A stretch of DNA of 64,000 bases from contig NZ_PVZG01000002.1 in NCBI RefSeq assembly GCF_003002065.1, positions 558,001-622,000 on the forward strand, read 5' to 3'. Positions 51,620-59,999 of the stretch are shown here, piece by piece. The DNA comes from Pseudosporangium ferrugineum. GTDB lineage: Bacteria; Actinomycetota; Actinomycetes; Mycobacteriales; Micromonosporaceae. The first letter of the stretch is position 1, and the number at the start of each line of letters is the position of its first letter. Both the position numbers and the translations under genes were made by a program. Below the pieces are notes generated by a model that saw only the letters and a program-made list of their open reading frames with translations, made no database searches and was not told the origin of the DNA.

Positions 51620-51680
51620 CCGGCGAAAGATCGCCCGGTGCCACAGTCGGAGGGAGCCCGTTGCGAAGGAGAAACCTGCC

Positions 51681-52940
51681 ATGACCCTGACGATCGCCGG
51701 ATTGACGGCCACCGAGGTGCTCGACTCCCGGGGCCGCCCCACCCTGGCGGTGACGCTGCGACTGCCCGACGGCCGCAGCGTACGCGCCGGCGTGCCGTCC
51801 GGTGCGTCCACCGGCAGCCGCGAGGCCGTCGAGCTGCGCGACGGCGATCCTCGCCGCTATGCGGGCAAGGGCGTGGTGAACGCCGTGGGCAACGTCAACG
51901 CCGAGATCGCGGATCTGCTGCGCGGCCGGGAGTTCCCGGACCTGGCGAGCGTGGACCGGGCGCTGATCGAGGCGGACGGCACGGACACCAAGGCGCGGCT
52001 GGGCGCCAATGCCATCGTCGGGGTGTCCATGGCCGCCGCGCGGGCTTTCGCGTTGCTCGCCGACCGGCCCCTGTGGCGGTATCTGGCCCCGGCCGGGGTC
52101 ACGCCGCGGCTGCCGGTGCCGCACTTCAACGTCGTCAACGGCGGCGCCCACGCACCGAACCGGCTCGACTTCCAGGAGTTCATGATCGCCCCGCTGGGAG
52201 CGCCCGATCTGGCCGAGGCGGTGCGTGCCGGTGCCGAGGTGTACGCCGCGCTGCGCCGGCGCCTCGCGGACAAGGGCTTCGCCACCGGACTGGGCGACGA
52301 GGGGGGCTTCGCGCCGGAGATCGACGCCCCGGAGGACGTGCTCACCACGCTCGTCGACGCGATCACCGACGCCGGCTACACCCCGGGCCACCACGGCGTG
52401 GCCATCGCGCTCGACCCGGCCGCGAGCGAGTTCTACCGCGACGGCAGCTACCACGTCGCGGGGGAGAGCCTCAGCACCGGCGACATGATCGCCCGTTACG
52501 AGGCGATCGTGAACCGGTTCCCGGTGTGGAGCATCGAGGACGGCCTGGCCGAGGGCGACTGGGACGGCTGGGTCGAGCTCACCGCGCGCCTCGGCGGCCG
52601 GGCGCAGCTCGTCGGCGACGACCTGCTGGTCACCAACCCGGCCATCGTCGCGGAGGGGATCGACCGCAAGGCGGCCACCGCGGCCCTCATCAAGGTCAAC
52701 CAGATCGGCACCGTGACCGAGACCCTGGAGACCATGCGCCTGTGCCGCGAGGCCGGCTGGGCCCAGATGGTCTCGCACCGCTCGGGCGAGACGGAGGACA
52801 CCTTCATCGCCGACCTCGCGGTGGGCACGGGCTGCGGGCAGCTCAAGACCGGTGCGCCGGCCCGCGGTGAGCGGGTCGCCAAGTACAACCGGCTGATCGA
52901 GATCGAGGCCGGCAGCGACCTGCCGTACGGGCGGGCCTGA
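51681..52940 (+). CDS. eno: Enolase (possibly a secondary copy)
   Basis: 419 residues from ATG 51681 after GAAGGAG. Phosphopyruvate hydratase: TATEVLDSRGRPTLAVTLRL, GVPSGASTGSREAVELRDGD, LPVPHFNVVNGGAHAPNRLD, EFMIAP, GDEGGFAPEIDAPE (Mg/catalytic Glu), SIEDGLAEGDWDG, LVGDDLLVTNPAIVAEGI, LIKVNQIGTVTETLE with the catalytic Lys and VSHRSGETEDTFIADLAVG. All active-site groups are intact. The segment GGAHAPNRLDFQEFM differs from the usual GGxHAxNxxxxQEFM form only in NRLDF, and it lies far from glycolysis genes behind a DevR-like box, so a second, hypoxia- or stress-induced enolase is inferred. Confidence 0.93.
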   Translation: MTLTIAGLTATEVLDSRGRPTLAVTLRLPDGRSVRAGVPSGASTGSREAVELRDGDPRRYAGKGVVNAVGNVNAEIADLLRGREFPDLASVDRALIEADGTDTKARLGANAIVGVSMAAARAFALLADRPLWRYLAPAGVTPRLPVPHFNVVNGGAHAPNRLDFQEFMIAPLGAPDLAEAVRAGAEVYAALRRRLADKGFATGLGDEGGFAPEIDAPEDVLTTLVDAITDAGYTPGHHGVAIALDPAASEFYRDGSYHVAGESLSTGDMIARYEAIVNRFPVWSIEDGLAEGDWDGWVELTARLGGRAQLVGDDLLVTNPAIVAEGIDRKAATAALIKVNQIGTVTETLETMRLCREAGWAQMVSHRSGETEDTFIADLAVGTGCGQLKTGAPARGERVAKYNRLIEIEAGSDLPYGRA

Positions 52941-53289
52941 CAGCCGCCACCGGCCCCGTTCCGAGGAATTGGGGCGGTCGATGCGCCCGGCAAGGTCGGT
53001 GCGGGCGGCCTCGAAGGCGTCGTCACGGACCGGGTCGAGCACCTACCAGGGCAGCGGGGGCGGATTCTCCGCCGCCGGGGCGTCGCTGGTCTGCACGCCG
53101 CCGATCCGTGACTTCGAGTCGCTCGGCCCTGGCTGAGGGGCCGGCCCCGGAGTCACGCCGGCGGTGTGTCGGGTGTCGTGCTGGTGGTGCTCGATGTCGG
53201 CTTGCCCGATGCGGACGGCCGGGAGGTGCCGGCGGTCGCGCGGGCGGACGGCCGGGAGGCGCCGGTGGTGATGCTGACGGTCGCCGCGC
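52941..53289. other. Intergenic region with decayed coding sequence
   Basis: About 350 bases between the convergent enolase and the winged-helix gene. No intact gene is visible. A remnant of a receiver domain lies at 53163-53297, and a coding-like stretch at 53000-53140 shows fair third-position GC on both strands but no recognisable protein. It looks like eroded gene debris. Confidence 0.5.
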
Positions 53290-53297
53290 CTACGTCG
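53163..53297 (+). pseudogene. Remnant of a response-regulator receiver domain
   Basis: Frame-0 translation reads VVLVVLDVGLPDADGREVPA, then VARADGREAPVVMLTVAAP, a fit to the phosphoacceptor strand (D in LDVGLPDADG) and the following helix and MLT strand of a receiver. Upstream (start, N-terminal strand) and downstream (Lys region) parts are missing, and the frame ends in a stop. No start or ribosome binding site is seen. Confidence 0.55.
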
Positions 53298-53604
53298 CGG
53301 TGGGAGAGGTGAACAGCGCGAGCAGGTCGCCGATGTGGTGGTCGGCCTCGGCGGGGTGACGGAACCGGCCGGCGGGATTGACCGTGTAGCGGTTGCGACG
53401 TCCTATCCGTTCATGCCGCAGGTAACCGGCGGCTTCGAGGTCGGCGACGATGCTCTGGGCGGCGCGTTCGGTGATGCCGACGACGTCGGCGACCTCGCGC
53501 AGCCGGATGCTGGGATCCCGGGCGATGCTCAGCAGGACGTGGGCGTGATTGGTCAGGAACGTCCACTCCCTCCCGGGGCGCACCGGTCCGGCCTCAGTGG
53601 TCAT
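53290..53604 (-). CDS. Winged-helix MarR-like transcriptional regulator
   Basis: 104 residues. A winged helix at about 15-80: FLTNHAHVLLSIARDPSIRL, REVADVVGITERAAQSIVAD and LEAAGYLRHERIGRRNRYTV (wing). No sensor domain and a short acidic C-terminus. Family sense is MarR/ArsR-like helix-turn-helix of the small IclR-type fold. Divergent gene is TerC with a ~295-bp gap; no direct link seen. Confidence 0.8.
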   Translation of the reverse strand: MTTEAGPVRPGREWTFLTNHAHVLLSIARDPSIRLREVADVVGITERAAQSIVADLEAAGYLRHERIGRRNRYTVNPAGRFRHPAEADHHIGDLLALFTSPTAT

Positions 53605-53681
53605 GGACGCATGGCCTCCCTCTGTGCGGTGATACGGCGGGCCCCAATATACGCACGCGAAGACGCGAAATCCTCAGCGTA

Positions 53682-53710
53682 TTTTCAGCGGCGAGCCGTT
53701 GTCATACGAT
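53682..53710 (+). promoter_or_regulatory. Candidate promoter of the terC transcript
   Basis: TTTTCA (53682-53687), 17-bp spacer, TACGAT (53705-53710). It is upstream of the riboswitch, giving a leader of about 180 bases. Confidence 0.4.
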
Positions 53711-53737
53711 CCGTGGTTCGTGAATCATTGGTCGTAG

Positions 53738-53895
53738 TTCGAGGGGGAGTACCCGAGCGCTCGACGCGTCGTCGTCAGTACGGACCCGGCCCATCCGGGT
53801 TCCGGCGGCGCAGCCACCGGCTGTGGTGGCCCGGAGAGACCTTCGACCAGCACGCGCGGCCCGCTGTCGCGGGTTCGCCTGGTCGAAGGGTGTCT
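53738..53895 (+). ncRNA. yybP-ykoY-family (manganese) riboswitch upstream of terC
   Basis: The conserved 5' block GGGGGAGTA is at 53743-53751, the internal CGTCAGTACGG block is at about 53766-53778, and a P3-like stem (ACCCGG-CCCAT-CCGGGT) follows. The 3' block AGACCTTCGACCAG (53837-53850) pairs perfectly over 11 bp (CCTTCGACCAG with CTGGTCGAAGG at 53879-53889). This matches the actinobacterial yybP-ykoY leaders in front of TerC genes. The 3' arm contains GAAGGG, the ribosome binding site of terC (TTG start at 53900), so the switch seems to act on translation. Confidence 0.75.
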
Positions 53896-53899
53896 TTCG

Positions 53900-54850
53900 T
53901 TGACTGTCTCCTGGTGGGTCTGGGCAGCGCTCATGCTCGCGGTGGCCGCGATGCTGGCCGTCGACCTGTTCCTGCACCGCGACAACCACGTCATCGGCTT
54001 CCGCGAGGCCGCGATCTGGTCCGGCGTCTGGATCGCCGCCGGGCTGCTGTTCGGTGTGATCCTGTGGGTGTGGCAGGGCGGCGACGTGGCCGGCACCTAC
54101 TACGCCGGCTACCTGATCGAGAAGGCACTGTCGATCGACAACGTGTTCGTCTTCGCGCTGATCTTCACGTACTTCGCGGTCCCGGCGGCGTTTCAGCACA
54201 AGGTGCTGTTCTGGGGTGTCATCGGTGCACTGGCCTTCCGGCTGGGGTTCATCTTCGTCGGTGCCGAGCTGCTGGAGACGTTCTTCTGGACGGCGTACGT
54301 GTTCGGGGCGTTCCTGATCTATACGGGGTTCAGGATGGCCTTCCGCCACGGCGAGCAGACCCCGCCGGACCGCAATCCGGTCGTCCGCCTCCTGCGCAAG
54401 GTCGTCCCGACCGACCCGGCCTACCACGGCGACAAGTTCTTCACCCGCGTCGCCGGCAGGCGCGTCGCCACCCTGCTCTTCGTGGTCCTGATCGCGGTCG
54501 AGGCCACCGACCTGATCTTCGCCATCGACAGCGTCGCGGCGATCCTTGCCATCACCACCAGCACCTTCATCGTCTGGACCGCGAACGCCTTCGCCATCCT
54601 CGGCCTGCGCAGGCTGTACTTCTGCCTGGCCGGGTTGTTGCGCCGCTTCGTGCACCTGCACTACGGCCTCGCTGCCCTGCTCGCCTTCGCCGGCGTCAAG
54701 CTGATCCTGTCCGAGACCCCGGTCGGCAAACTACCCATCCCGGTCACTCTCGGCGTCATCGTGGTGACGATCGCGGTATCGATCGGGTGGAGCCTGCGCA
54801 CCACCCGCGACACCACTGCCTCGTCCGGCGCGCCACCGTCGCGCACCTGA
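53900..54850 (+). CDS. TerC-family integral membrane protein
   Basis: 316 residues, TTG start (RBS GAAGGG nine bases upstream). About nine hydrophobic segments. Signatures: YLIEKALSIDNVFVFALIFT with the acidic IDN metal site, LFWGVIGALAFRLGFIFVGA, the second IEATDLIFAIDSVAAILAIT (the same motif repeated), and WTANAFAILGLRRLYF. TerC proteins are manganese exporters that help metal loading of exported proteins, and family members also associate with tellurium resistance. A Mn-sensing riboswitch upstream agrees with manganese efflux. Confidence 0.94.
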   Translation: MTVSWWVWAALMLAVAAMLAVDLFLHRDNHVIGFREAAIWSGVWIAAGLLFGVILWVWQGGDVAGTYYAGYLIEKALSIDNVFVFALIFTYFAVPAAFQHKVLFWGVIGALAFRLGFIFVGAELLETFFWTAYVFGAFLIYTGFRMAFRHGEQTPPDRNPVVRLLRKVVPTDPAYHGDKFFTRVAGRRVATLLFVVLIAVEATDLIFAIDSVAAILAITTSTFIVWTANAFAILGLRRLYFCLAGLLRRFVHLHYGLAALLAFAGVKLILSETPVGKLPIPVTLGVIVVTIAVSIGWSLRTTRDTTASSGAPPSRT

Positions 54851-55148
54851 ACCTCCCGCCCCGGCACACGCTTCCGAGGGGAGGGCAGCGATGACCGCAA
54901 TCCTGTTGCCGCTGTCGCCCGGCTCACCGCAGCAGGGATCGGTCCCCCGTGGACCTCCGGGCGCCGGATTCCGTGCTGTCCGGCCATGAGTCACCCGCGC
55001 CCGGGTCCGGTGGCCGTGCCGGCGTCGCGCGGCCCGGACGCACCATGGAGGTGAAGGGCGGGGACACGCCCGGAGTCACGGCCGGTAGACATGCGGTAAC
55101 TACCCGAGCAGGGTGGGGCGGACCGAGGGACCATCCCCGCGCCTACAT

Positions 55149-55174
55149 GCGAGGTTCGACTCCTCGCCCGGCCA
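55149..55174 (+). other. tRNA-like 3' half (T-arm plus acceptor strand)
   Basis: CGAGG-TTCGACT-CCTCG has exactly the TPsiC-arm layout with GTTCGANTC B-box bases, and it is followed by CCCGGCC and A. A matching GGCCGGT is at 55080-55086 (6 of 7 pairs, 95 nt total), but no proper D-arm or anticodon arm can be drawn. Likely a tRNA relic or chance. Confidence 0.35.
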
Positions 55175-55474
55175 CAGTGGCGGTAGCCACCGCAGCAGTC
55201 CTCACCTGTCCAGGCCCCGCGATGAAGGGAGCACCCCTGCTCGGCAGCCGACGACTACCGTCGGAGGTTGCTCATGCCTCGGCCCCGGCCGCGCCGGTGG
55301 TCACCTCGGACGCCGCGACCGTGCACGGCTGAGCTCCCCGTGGCCGGCGGCGTCGTTCCGGCGGGCGACCGTTTCGAGGGCGTGGCATGGCAGCGCACCA
55401 TAGCCGTTGAGGCGTCTGCCGGCCACGGTGATCAATGCCATGGGGATGCCGCCGGGTTCGGCTGCGGTGAGTTG

Positions 55475-55491
55475 TTGCCATAGATGTGCAA
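55475..55491. promoter_or_regulatory. Nur (nickel-uptake regulator) box upstream of the nik-type operon
   Basis: TTGC-N9-GCAA: TTGCCATAGATGTGCAA, 17 bp, is the spacing and core of the Streptomyces Nur box (TTGCAA-N5-TTGCAA). It lies 97 bp before the binding-protein start, over a -10-like CATAGAT. The same palindrome is upstream of the superoxide dismutase gene. Confidence 0.6.
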
Positions 55492-55587
55492 CTGCGGCAA
55501 GCTGGCGTCAGTAGTCCTCCGATCGTGACCAGAAGCCTTCGCAGGCCGGTCACCCCGGCCTGCCCAGACCTGGGAGTCACCCCTGTG

Positions 55588-57183
55588 ATGGTTCGATCGC
55601 ATCGTCCGGCACGCCGCCTGATCGCCGCGGTCGCCGGTCTTCTGCTGCTGACCGCCTGCTCGTCGACCGCGGCCGGTCCCGGATCGCCGGCAGCGAGCTC
55701 CACCTTCGTGGTCGCCATCGCGGGGGAGCCGGACACGCTGAACCCGGTGCTGAACTTCGGAGTCGACGGCGCGTCACTGATCTTCGACGGCCTGGTCGCG
55801 CGGGATGCGCAGAACGTTCTGGCGCCGGCCCTGGCGGCCGGACTGCCCACCGTCTCCGCGGACGGCCGGACCGTCACGGCGAAACTGCGGAAAGGGGTGA
55901 CCTTCCACGACGGCGGCCAGCTGACGGCCGCGGACGTCGTGTTCACGTACCGGGCGGTGCTGGACCCGAAGGTCGACTCGATCCTGCGTTCCGACCTGGA
56001 CATGCTCGCCACGGTCACCGCCCCGGACCCGGCCACGGTCGTGTTCACTCTCAGACACGCCTACGCGCCGTTCCTGCAGCGGCTGACCTTGGGCATCGTG
56101 CCGGCGAAGTCGCTCAGCGGGCAGGACATCAACAAGGCCGCCTTCAACCGGCAGCCGATCGGCACCGGCCCGTACAGGGTGGAGTCCTGGACCGCCGGGG
56201 ACCGCCTCGTGCTCACCGCCAACGACACCTACTGGGGTGGCAGGCCGGCCAACCGGAAGCTGATCGTGGCGTTCGTCGCCGACGACAACGTCCGGGCCCA
56301 GCGGATGCGCGCGGGGGAGTTCGACGCCGCCGAGCTGGCGCCCAAGCTCGCCGCCGGCTTCGACAACGCCACCGGCTACACGGTGCAGCGGGTGCCGACC
56401 GCCGATTACCGCGGGGTGATGCTGCCCTTCGGCAGTCCGGTCACCGGCGACCTCGCCGTCCGCCGGGCTCTGTCGGTGGGCGTCGACCGCGCCGCGATGG
56501 TGCGGGGGGTGCTCGCCGGCGCCGGAGAGCCTGCCTTCGGGCCCGTACCGCCCACCTCCGAATTCGCCGACCCCACCGCCGCGGCAAAGACATCAGCGGA
56601 CACCGCCGCGGCGGCCGCGCTGCTCGACGCGGCAGGCTGGACGCCCGGCGCGGACGGCATCCGGGCGAAGGGCGGACGGCAGGCGGCGTTCACCCTGATG
56701 TACCCGGCCGGCGACAGCCTGCGCAAGGAACTCGCCCTGGCCGTGTCGGCGGACGCGAAGAGGATCGGCATCAAGGTCAGCCCGGAGGGCCTGACGTGGG
56801 ACGCCATCGACGCCAGGATCACCAGGGACGCCCTGCTGATGGGGTTCGGCACCCCGTACGATCCGGATTTCGTCTCCTACAAGCTGTTCGGGTCGAAGTT
56901 CGCCGCTCAGGGCTACTTCAACCCCGGAAGCTACCGGTCCCCGGTCGCCGACAGGGCTTTGCAGGACGGCCGGGACCAGGCCGATCCGGCCAGACGCAGA
57001 GCCGCCTACGCCACGTTCCAGCGGCAGCTCGCCGCCGACGCACCCTGGGTGTTCCTCACCTACCTCAAGCACACCTACGTGGTGAGGGCCGGCATCACCG
57101 GCGTCACCCCGCGGGTCGAGGCGCACGAACACGGCGTGGCCAACAGCCTGTGGTGGAACATCAACACCTGGACCCGCGCGTGA
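55588..57183 (+). CDS. Nickel/peptide-type ABC transporter substrate-binding lipoprotein
   Basis: 531 residues from ATG 55588, with a signal peptide and lipobox LLTAC (GLLLLTACSS, about 16-25). The SBP_bac_5 (DppA/NikA) fold: STFVVAIAGEPDTLNPVLNF, TFHDGGQLTAADVVFTYRAV, DLDMLATVTAPDPATVVFTL, FNRQPIGTGPYRVESWTAGD and DIRVRRALSVGVDRAAMVRG-like segment. Longer upstream frame lacks a signal. The Nur-box upstream and adjacent SOD gene suggest nickel, so NikA function is inferred; dipeptide transport cannot be excluded. The permease start overlaps its stop (GTGA). Confidence 0.85.
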   Translation: MVRSHRPARRLIAAVAGLLLLTACSSTAAGPGSPAASSTFVVAIAGEPDTLNPVLNFGVDGASLIFDGLVARDAQNVLAPALAAGLPTVSADGRTVTAKLRKGVTFHDGGQLTAADVVFTYRAVLDPKVDSILRSDLDMLATVTAPDPATVVFTLRHAYAPFLQRLTLGIVPAKSLSGQDINKAAFNRQPIGTGPYRVESWTAGDRLVLTANDTYWGGRPANRKLIVAFVADDNVRAQRMRAGEFDAAELAPKLAAGFDNATGYTVQRVPTADYRGVMLPFGSPVTGDLAVRRALSVGVDRAAMVRGVLAGAGEPAFGPVPPTSEFADPTAAAKTSADTAAAAALLDAAGWTPGADGIRAKGGRQAAFTLMYPAGDSLRKELALAVSADAKRIGIKVSPEGLTWDAIDARITRDALLMGFGTPYDPDFVSYKLFGSKFAAQGYFNPGSYRSPVADRALQDGRDQADPARRRAAYATFQRQLAADAPWVFLTYLKHTYVVRAGITGVTPRVEAHEHGVANSLWWNINTWTRA

Positions 57184-58187
57184 GCCGGAGGGCATCCGTA
57201 CGCCGCCGGGTGCTCGCCGGTGCCGGCCCGGTGATCCGCCGCCGGCTGCTGGTCGCGGTGCCGGTCCTGATCGCCACCAGCATCGGCATGTTCCTGCTCG
57301 GCGCGGCCTCTCCGATCGACCCGGCCAAGCAGTACGCCGGCGCGGCCGCGTTCACCGCCACCGAGGAGAACCTGGACCAGATCCGGGCGAACTGGGGAGT
57401 CGACGACCCCCTGCCCGTGCAGTACGCGCGCTGGGTCGGCAACCTGCTGCGCGGCGATCTGGGATGGTCCACGAGCAGGCACGAACCGGTGACCGCGGTC
57501 CTCGGCGCCCGGGCCGGCTGGACCCTGCTGCTGGTGAGCACCGCGCTGGTCGTGGTCCTGTTGTCCAGCCTCGTGCTCGGCACGCTCGCCGCGTACCGAA
57601 GGGGTGGTCTGCTGGATCGGGGCCTGCGGGCCGCCGCCTACGCGGTCGAGGCGATGCCGGTGTTCTGGCTCGGCCTGGCCGGGATCGCGCTGTTCGCCCT
57701 GACCCTGGGCTGGCTGCCCGCCGGCGGCCTGACGGAGGTCACCGCGACCACGACCTCGGCCGCGGACGTGGCATGGCATCTGATCCTGCCGGTCGGGGTC
57801 CTGGCGATCTCCCAGGCGCCCTGGTTCCTGCTGTTCGTGCGGGACTCGGTCGCCGAGAGCCTGCGCGACGACCACGTCCTGGCCGCCAGGGCACGGGGCC
57901 TGCCGGGCGGCACGGTTCTGTTCGGGCACGCGCTGCGGACCGCGCTGCTGCCGTTCCTCACCCTCATCGGCACGCACCTGCCCGAGCTGGTCGGCGGCGC
58001 GGTGCTGGTGGAGACGGTGTTCTCGCTGCCCGGCCTGGGCGCGGTCACCGTGCAGGCCGCGCTGGGCACGGACTTCCCGCTGCTCGCCGCGATCACCCTG
58101 GTCACCACCGCCGTGGTGCTGTCCGCGAACCTGCTCACCGACCTGGCCTACACCGCCGCCGATCCCCGGGTGCGCCTCGATGGCTGA
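57180..58187 (+). CDS. Nickel/peptide ABC transporter permease (NikB/DppB-like)
   Basis: 335 residues from GTG 57180, which overlaps the previous stop by four bases. The longer upstream frame lies inside that gene. About six hydrophobic segments; signature binding-protein-dependent permease: LRGDLGWSTSRHEPVTAVLG, YAVEAMPVFWLGLAGIALFA, the EAA loop AARARGLPGGTVLFGHALRT at about 240-260 and LVETVFSLPGLGAVTVQAAL. Typical of DppB/NikB. The N-terminal HTH-like residues are Arg-rich. It transports the captured substrate with the next gene. Confidence 0.92.
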   Translation: MSRRASVRRRVLAGAGPVIRRRLLVAVPVLIATSIGMFLLGAASPIDPAKQYAGAAAFTATEENLDQIRANWGVDDPLPVQYARWVGNLLRGDLGWSTSRHEPVTAVLGARAGWTLLLVSTALVVVLLSSLVLGTLAAYRRGGLLDRGLRAAAYAVEAMPVFWLGLAGIALFALTLGWLPAGGLTEVTATTTSAADVAWHLILPVGVLAISQAPWFLLFVRDSVAESLRDDHVLAARARGLPGGTVLFGHALRTALLPFLTLIGTHLPELVGGAVLVETVFSLPGLGAVTVQAALGTDFPLLAAITLVTTAVVLSANLLTDLAYTAADPRVRLDG

Positions 58188-59043
58188 GACCCTGCGCCGC
58201 GTCCGGCTTCCCCGCCCGCTGCCGGGCCGCCTCGGCGTCACCACAGCCACCGCCGTGCTGGCATCGGCAGTGCTCGCCTGCCTGCTCGCACCCGTGCTGT
58301 GGCCGCTGGACCAGAGCGCCGTCGACCTCGCCCGGATCCGGCTGGCACCGTCCTGGGCCCACCCGGCCGGCACCGACGACCTCGGCCGCGACGTCGCCCA
58401 CCGCACCCTCTACGGCCTGCGGGTCTCGCTGCTGGTCGGCGCCGTCGCCGCCCTGGTCGCCACCATGATCGGCGGGATCGTCGGCGGGATCGCCGGCACC
58501 CTCGGCGGACCGGTCGACCGGATCCTCATGCGGATCGTCGACACCGTCGCCGCGCTGCCGCACCTGCTCCTGGGAATCTTCATCGTCGCGATGCTGCGGC
58601 CCGGCCTCGGCGCGGTCATTCTCTCCGTCGGGCTGACCCACTGGCTGTCCACCGCCCGGATCGTGCGCTCCGAGCTGCTCAGCCTGTGCACCCGGCCGTT
58701 CATCGACGCCGCGATCTCCGGGGGCGCCGGCCGGCTGCGGGTGCTGACCCGCCACCTGCTGCCCCACGTGCTGCCGAAGCTGGCCCTGGCCACCACCCTG
58801 ATGGTCCCGCACGCGGTCTGGCACGAGACCGCCCTGTCGTTCCTCGGCCTCGGCCTGCCACCGCACCTGGCGTCGCTCGGCAACATGATCAACGACGGGC
58901 AGGGGTCCCTGCTGACCGGCGCATGGTGGGCCAGCCTGATGCCCGGCCTGGTCATCGTGATCGTCACCCTGGCCCTGGCCGCGATCGTGGCCCGCTGGCG
59001 CGACCGCCTCGATCCCCGCGTCCGGGCGGAGCTGCAGCTGTGA
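58180..59043 (+). CDS. Nickel/peptide ABC transporter permease (NikC/DppC-like)
   Basis: 287 residues, start overlapping the previous gene by 8 bp. About six TM helices. Motifs: HPAGTDDLGRDVAHRTLYGL (the DLGRDVxxR box of DppC/NikC), LLVGAVAALVATMIGGIVGG, the EAA loop AAISGGAGRLRVLTRHLLPH at about 185-205 and ETALSFLGLGLPPHLASLGN. Complete and typical. It forms the membrane channel with the preceding permease. Confidence 0.93.
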   Translation: MAETLRRVRLPRPLPGRLGVTTATAVLASAVLACLLAPVLWPLDQSAVDLARIRLAPSWAHPAGTDDLGRDVAHRTLYGLRVSLLVGAVAALVATMIGGIVGGIAGTLGGPVDRILMRIVDTVAALPHLLLGIFIVAMLRPGLGAVILSVGLTHWLSTARIVRSELLSLCTRPFIDAAISGGAGRLRVLTRHLLPHVLPKLALATTLMVPHAVWHETALSFLGLGLPPHLASLGNMINDGQGSLLTGAWWASLMPGLVIVIVTLALAAIVARWRDRLDPRVRAELQL

Positions 59044-59999
59044 CCACCACCGTGCGTACCTCGGCGCTGCTGGGGATCAGTGACCTGACCGTACGGTTCG
59101 AGCTGCCCGACGCGACCGTGGACGCCGTCACCGGCGTCAGCCTCGCCGTGGCCCCCGGCGAACTGCTGGCGGTGGTGGGGGAGTCCGGCTGCGGCAAGTC
59201 CGTCCTCGCCCATGCCCTGCTCGGCCTGCTGCCCGCCAACGCCACCGTCACGGGCCGGGCCGTGCTGCACGGCGGTGAGGCCCCGGTCGACCTGCTCGGG
59301 GCCGGCGAGAAGATCCTGGCCCGTACGGTACGCGGACGCCGCATCGGTCTCGTCCCGCAGAGCCCGGCGACGGCGTTGACCCCGGTCCGCACCGGCCGCC
59401 ACCTGCTGGCCGAAACCCTGCGCGTGCACGGCCGGGCCCGCGGCGACGCCGAAGCGGTGGCCGCCGATGCCGGGCTCGCCCCGGCCGACCTCGACCTCTA
59501 CCCCCACGAACTGTCCGGCGGCATGGCCCAGCGACTCGCCACCGCCCTGGCGCTGGCACCGGACCCGCCGCTCCTGCTGGCCGACGAGCCCACCTCCGGC
59601 CTCGACCGGCTCCTGGTCGATGCCACCCTCGACCTGCTCCGGCAGCGCTGCGACAACGGCGCCACGGTCATCCTGATCACCCACGACCTCGCCGCCGCGC
59701 AACGCGTCGCCGACACGGTCGCGGTCATGTACGCGAGCCGCATCGTGGAACACCGCCCCGCGGCCGGGTTCTTCGCCGGACCTCGGCACCCGTACGCCCA
59801 CGCCCTGCTCGAGGCCCTTCCCGACCGTGCCTTTGCGCCGATCCCCGGCCACCCACCGATGCTGACCGAACTGCCGGCCGGCTGCGCCTTCGCGCCTCGC
59901 TGCCCCCGCGCGGCTGACGAGTGTGGCAGCCGGCCCGGCCTCGCCCCCGACGGGCCGGGGCGCGTGGCCTGTCACCGCCCGATCGGAAGCCACCCGTGA
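59040..59999 (+). CDS. Nickel/peptide ABC transporter ATP-binding protein (NikD/DppD-like)
   Basis: 319 residues from GTG 59040 (GTGA overlap with the permease stop). Walker A GESGCGKSV at about 44-52, signature ELSGGMAQR at about 158, Walker B LLLADEPTSGLD at about 179-190, H-loop ITHDLAAA. The C-terminal oligopeptide-transporter extension carries a Cys-rich CAFAPRCPRAADEC motif, the usual FeS-like zinc motif of DppD/OppD. First of two ATPases. Confidence 0.93.
   Translation: MTTTVRTSALLGISDLTVRFELPDATVDAVTGVSLAVAPGELLAVVGESGCGKSVLAHALLGLLPANATVTGRAVLHGGEAPVDLLGAGEKILARTVRGRRIGLVPQSPATALTPVRTGRHLLAETLRVHGRARGDAEAVAADAGLAPADLDLYPHELSGGMAQRLATALALAPDPPLLLADEPTSGLDRLLVDATLDLLRQRCDNGATVILITHDLAAAQRVADTVAVMYASRIVEHRPAAGFFAGPRHPYAHALLEALPDRAFAPIPGHPPMLTELPAGCAFAPRCPRAADECGSRPGLAPDGPGRVACHRPIGSHP

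Larger units (their letters stand above)
54851..55587. other. Long intergenic region between terC and the nickel operon
   Basis: About 735 bases with no convincing gene. A 32-codon frame at 54891-54989 has an excellent GAGGGGAGGG site, but its product has no recognisable features. A tRNA-like T-arm and acceptor strand lie at 55149-55174, and a Nur-type palindrome at 55475-55491. Otherwise no structure I can name. Confidence 0.6.

Noticed and set aside
54891..54989. 32-codon small gene after terC
   Set aside because: Good GAGGGGAGGG site, but the product is Pro/Gly-rich with no detectable conservation feature. Too weak to list as a gene.
55080..55174. Selenocysteine or class II tRNA gene
   Set aside because: Length (95 nt) and T-arm fit, but no anticodon stem-loop (no TCA) and the D-arm does not pair. 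Kept only as a tRNA-like relic.
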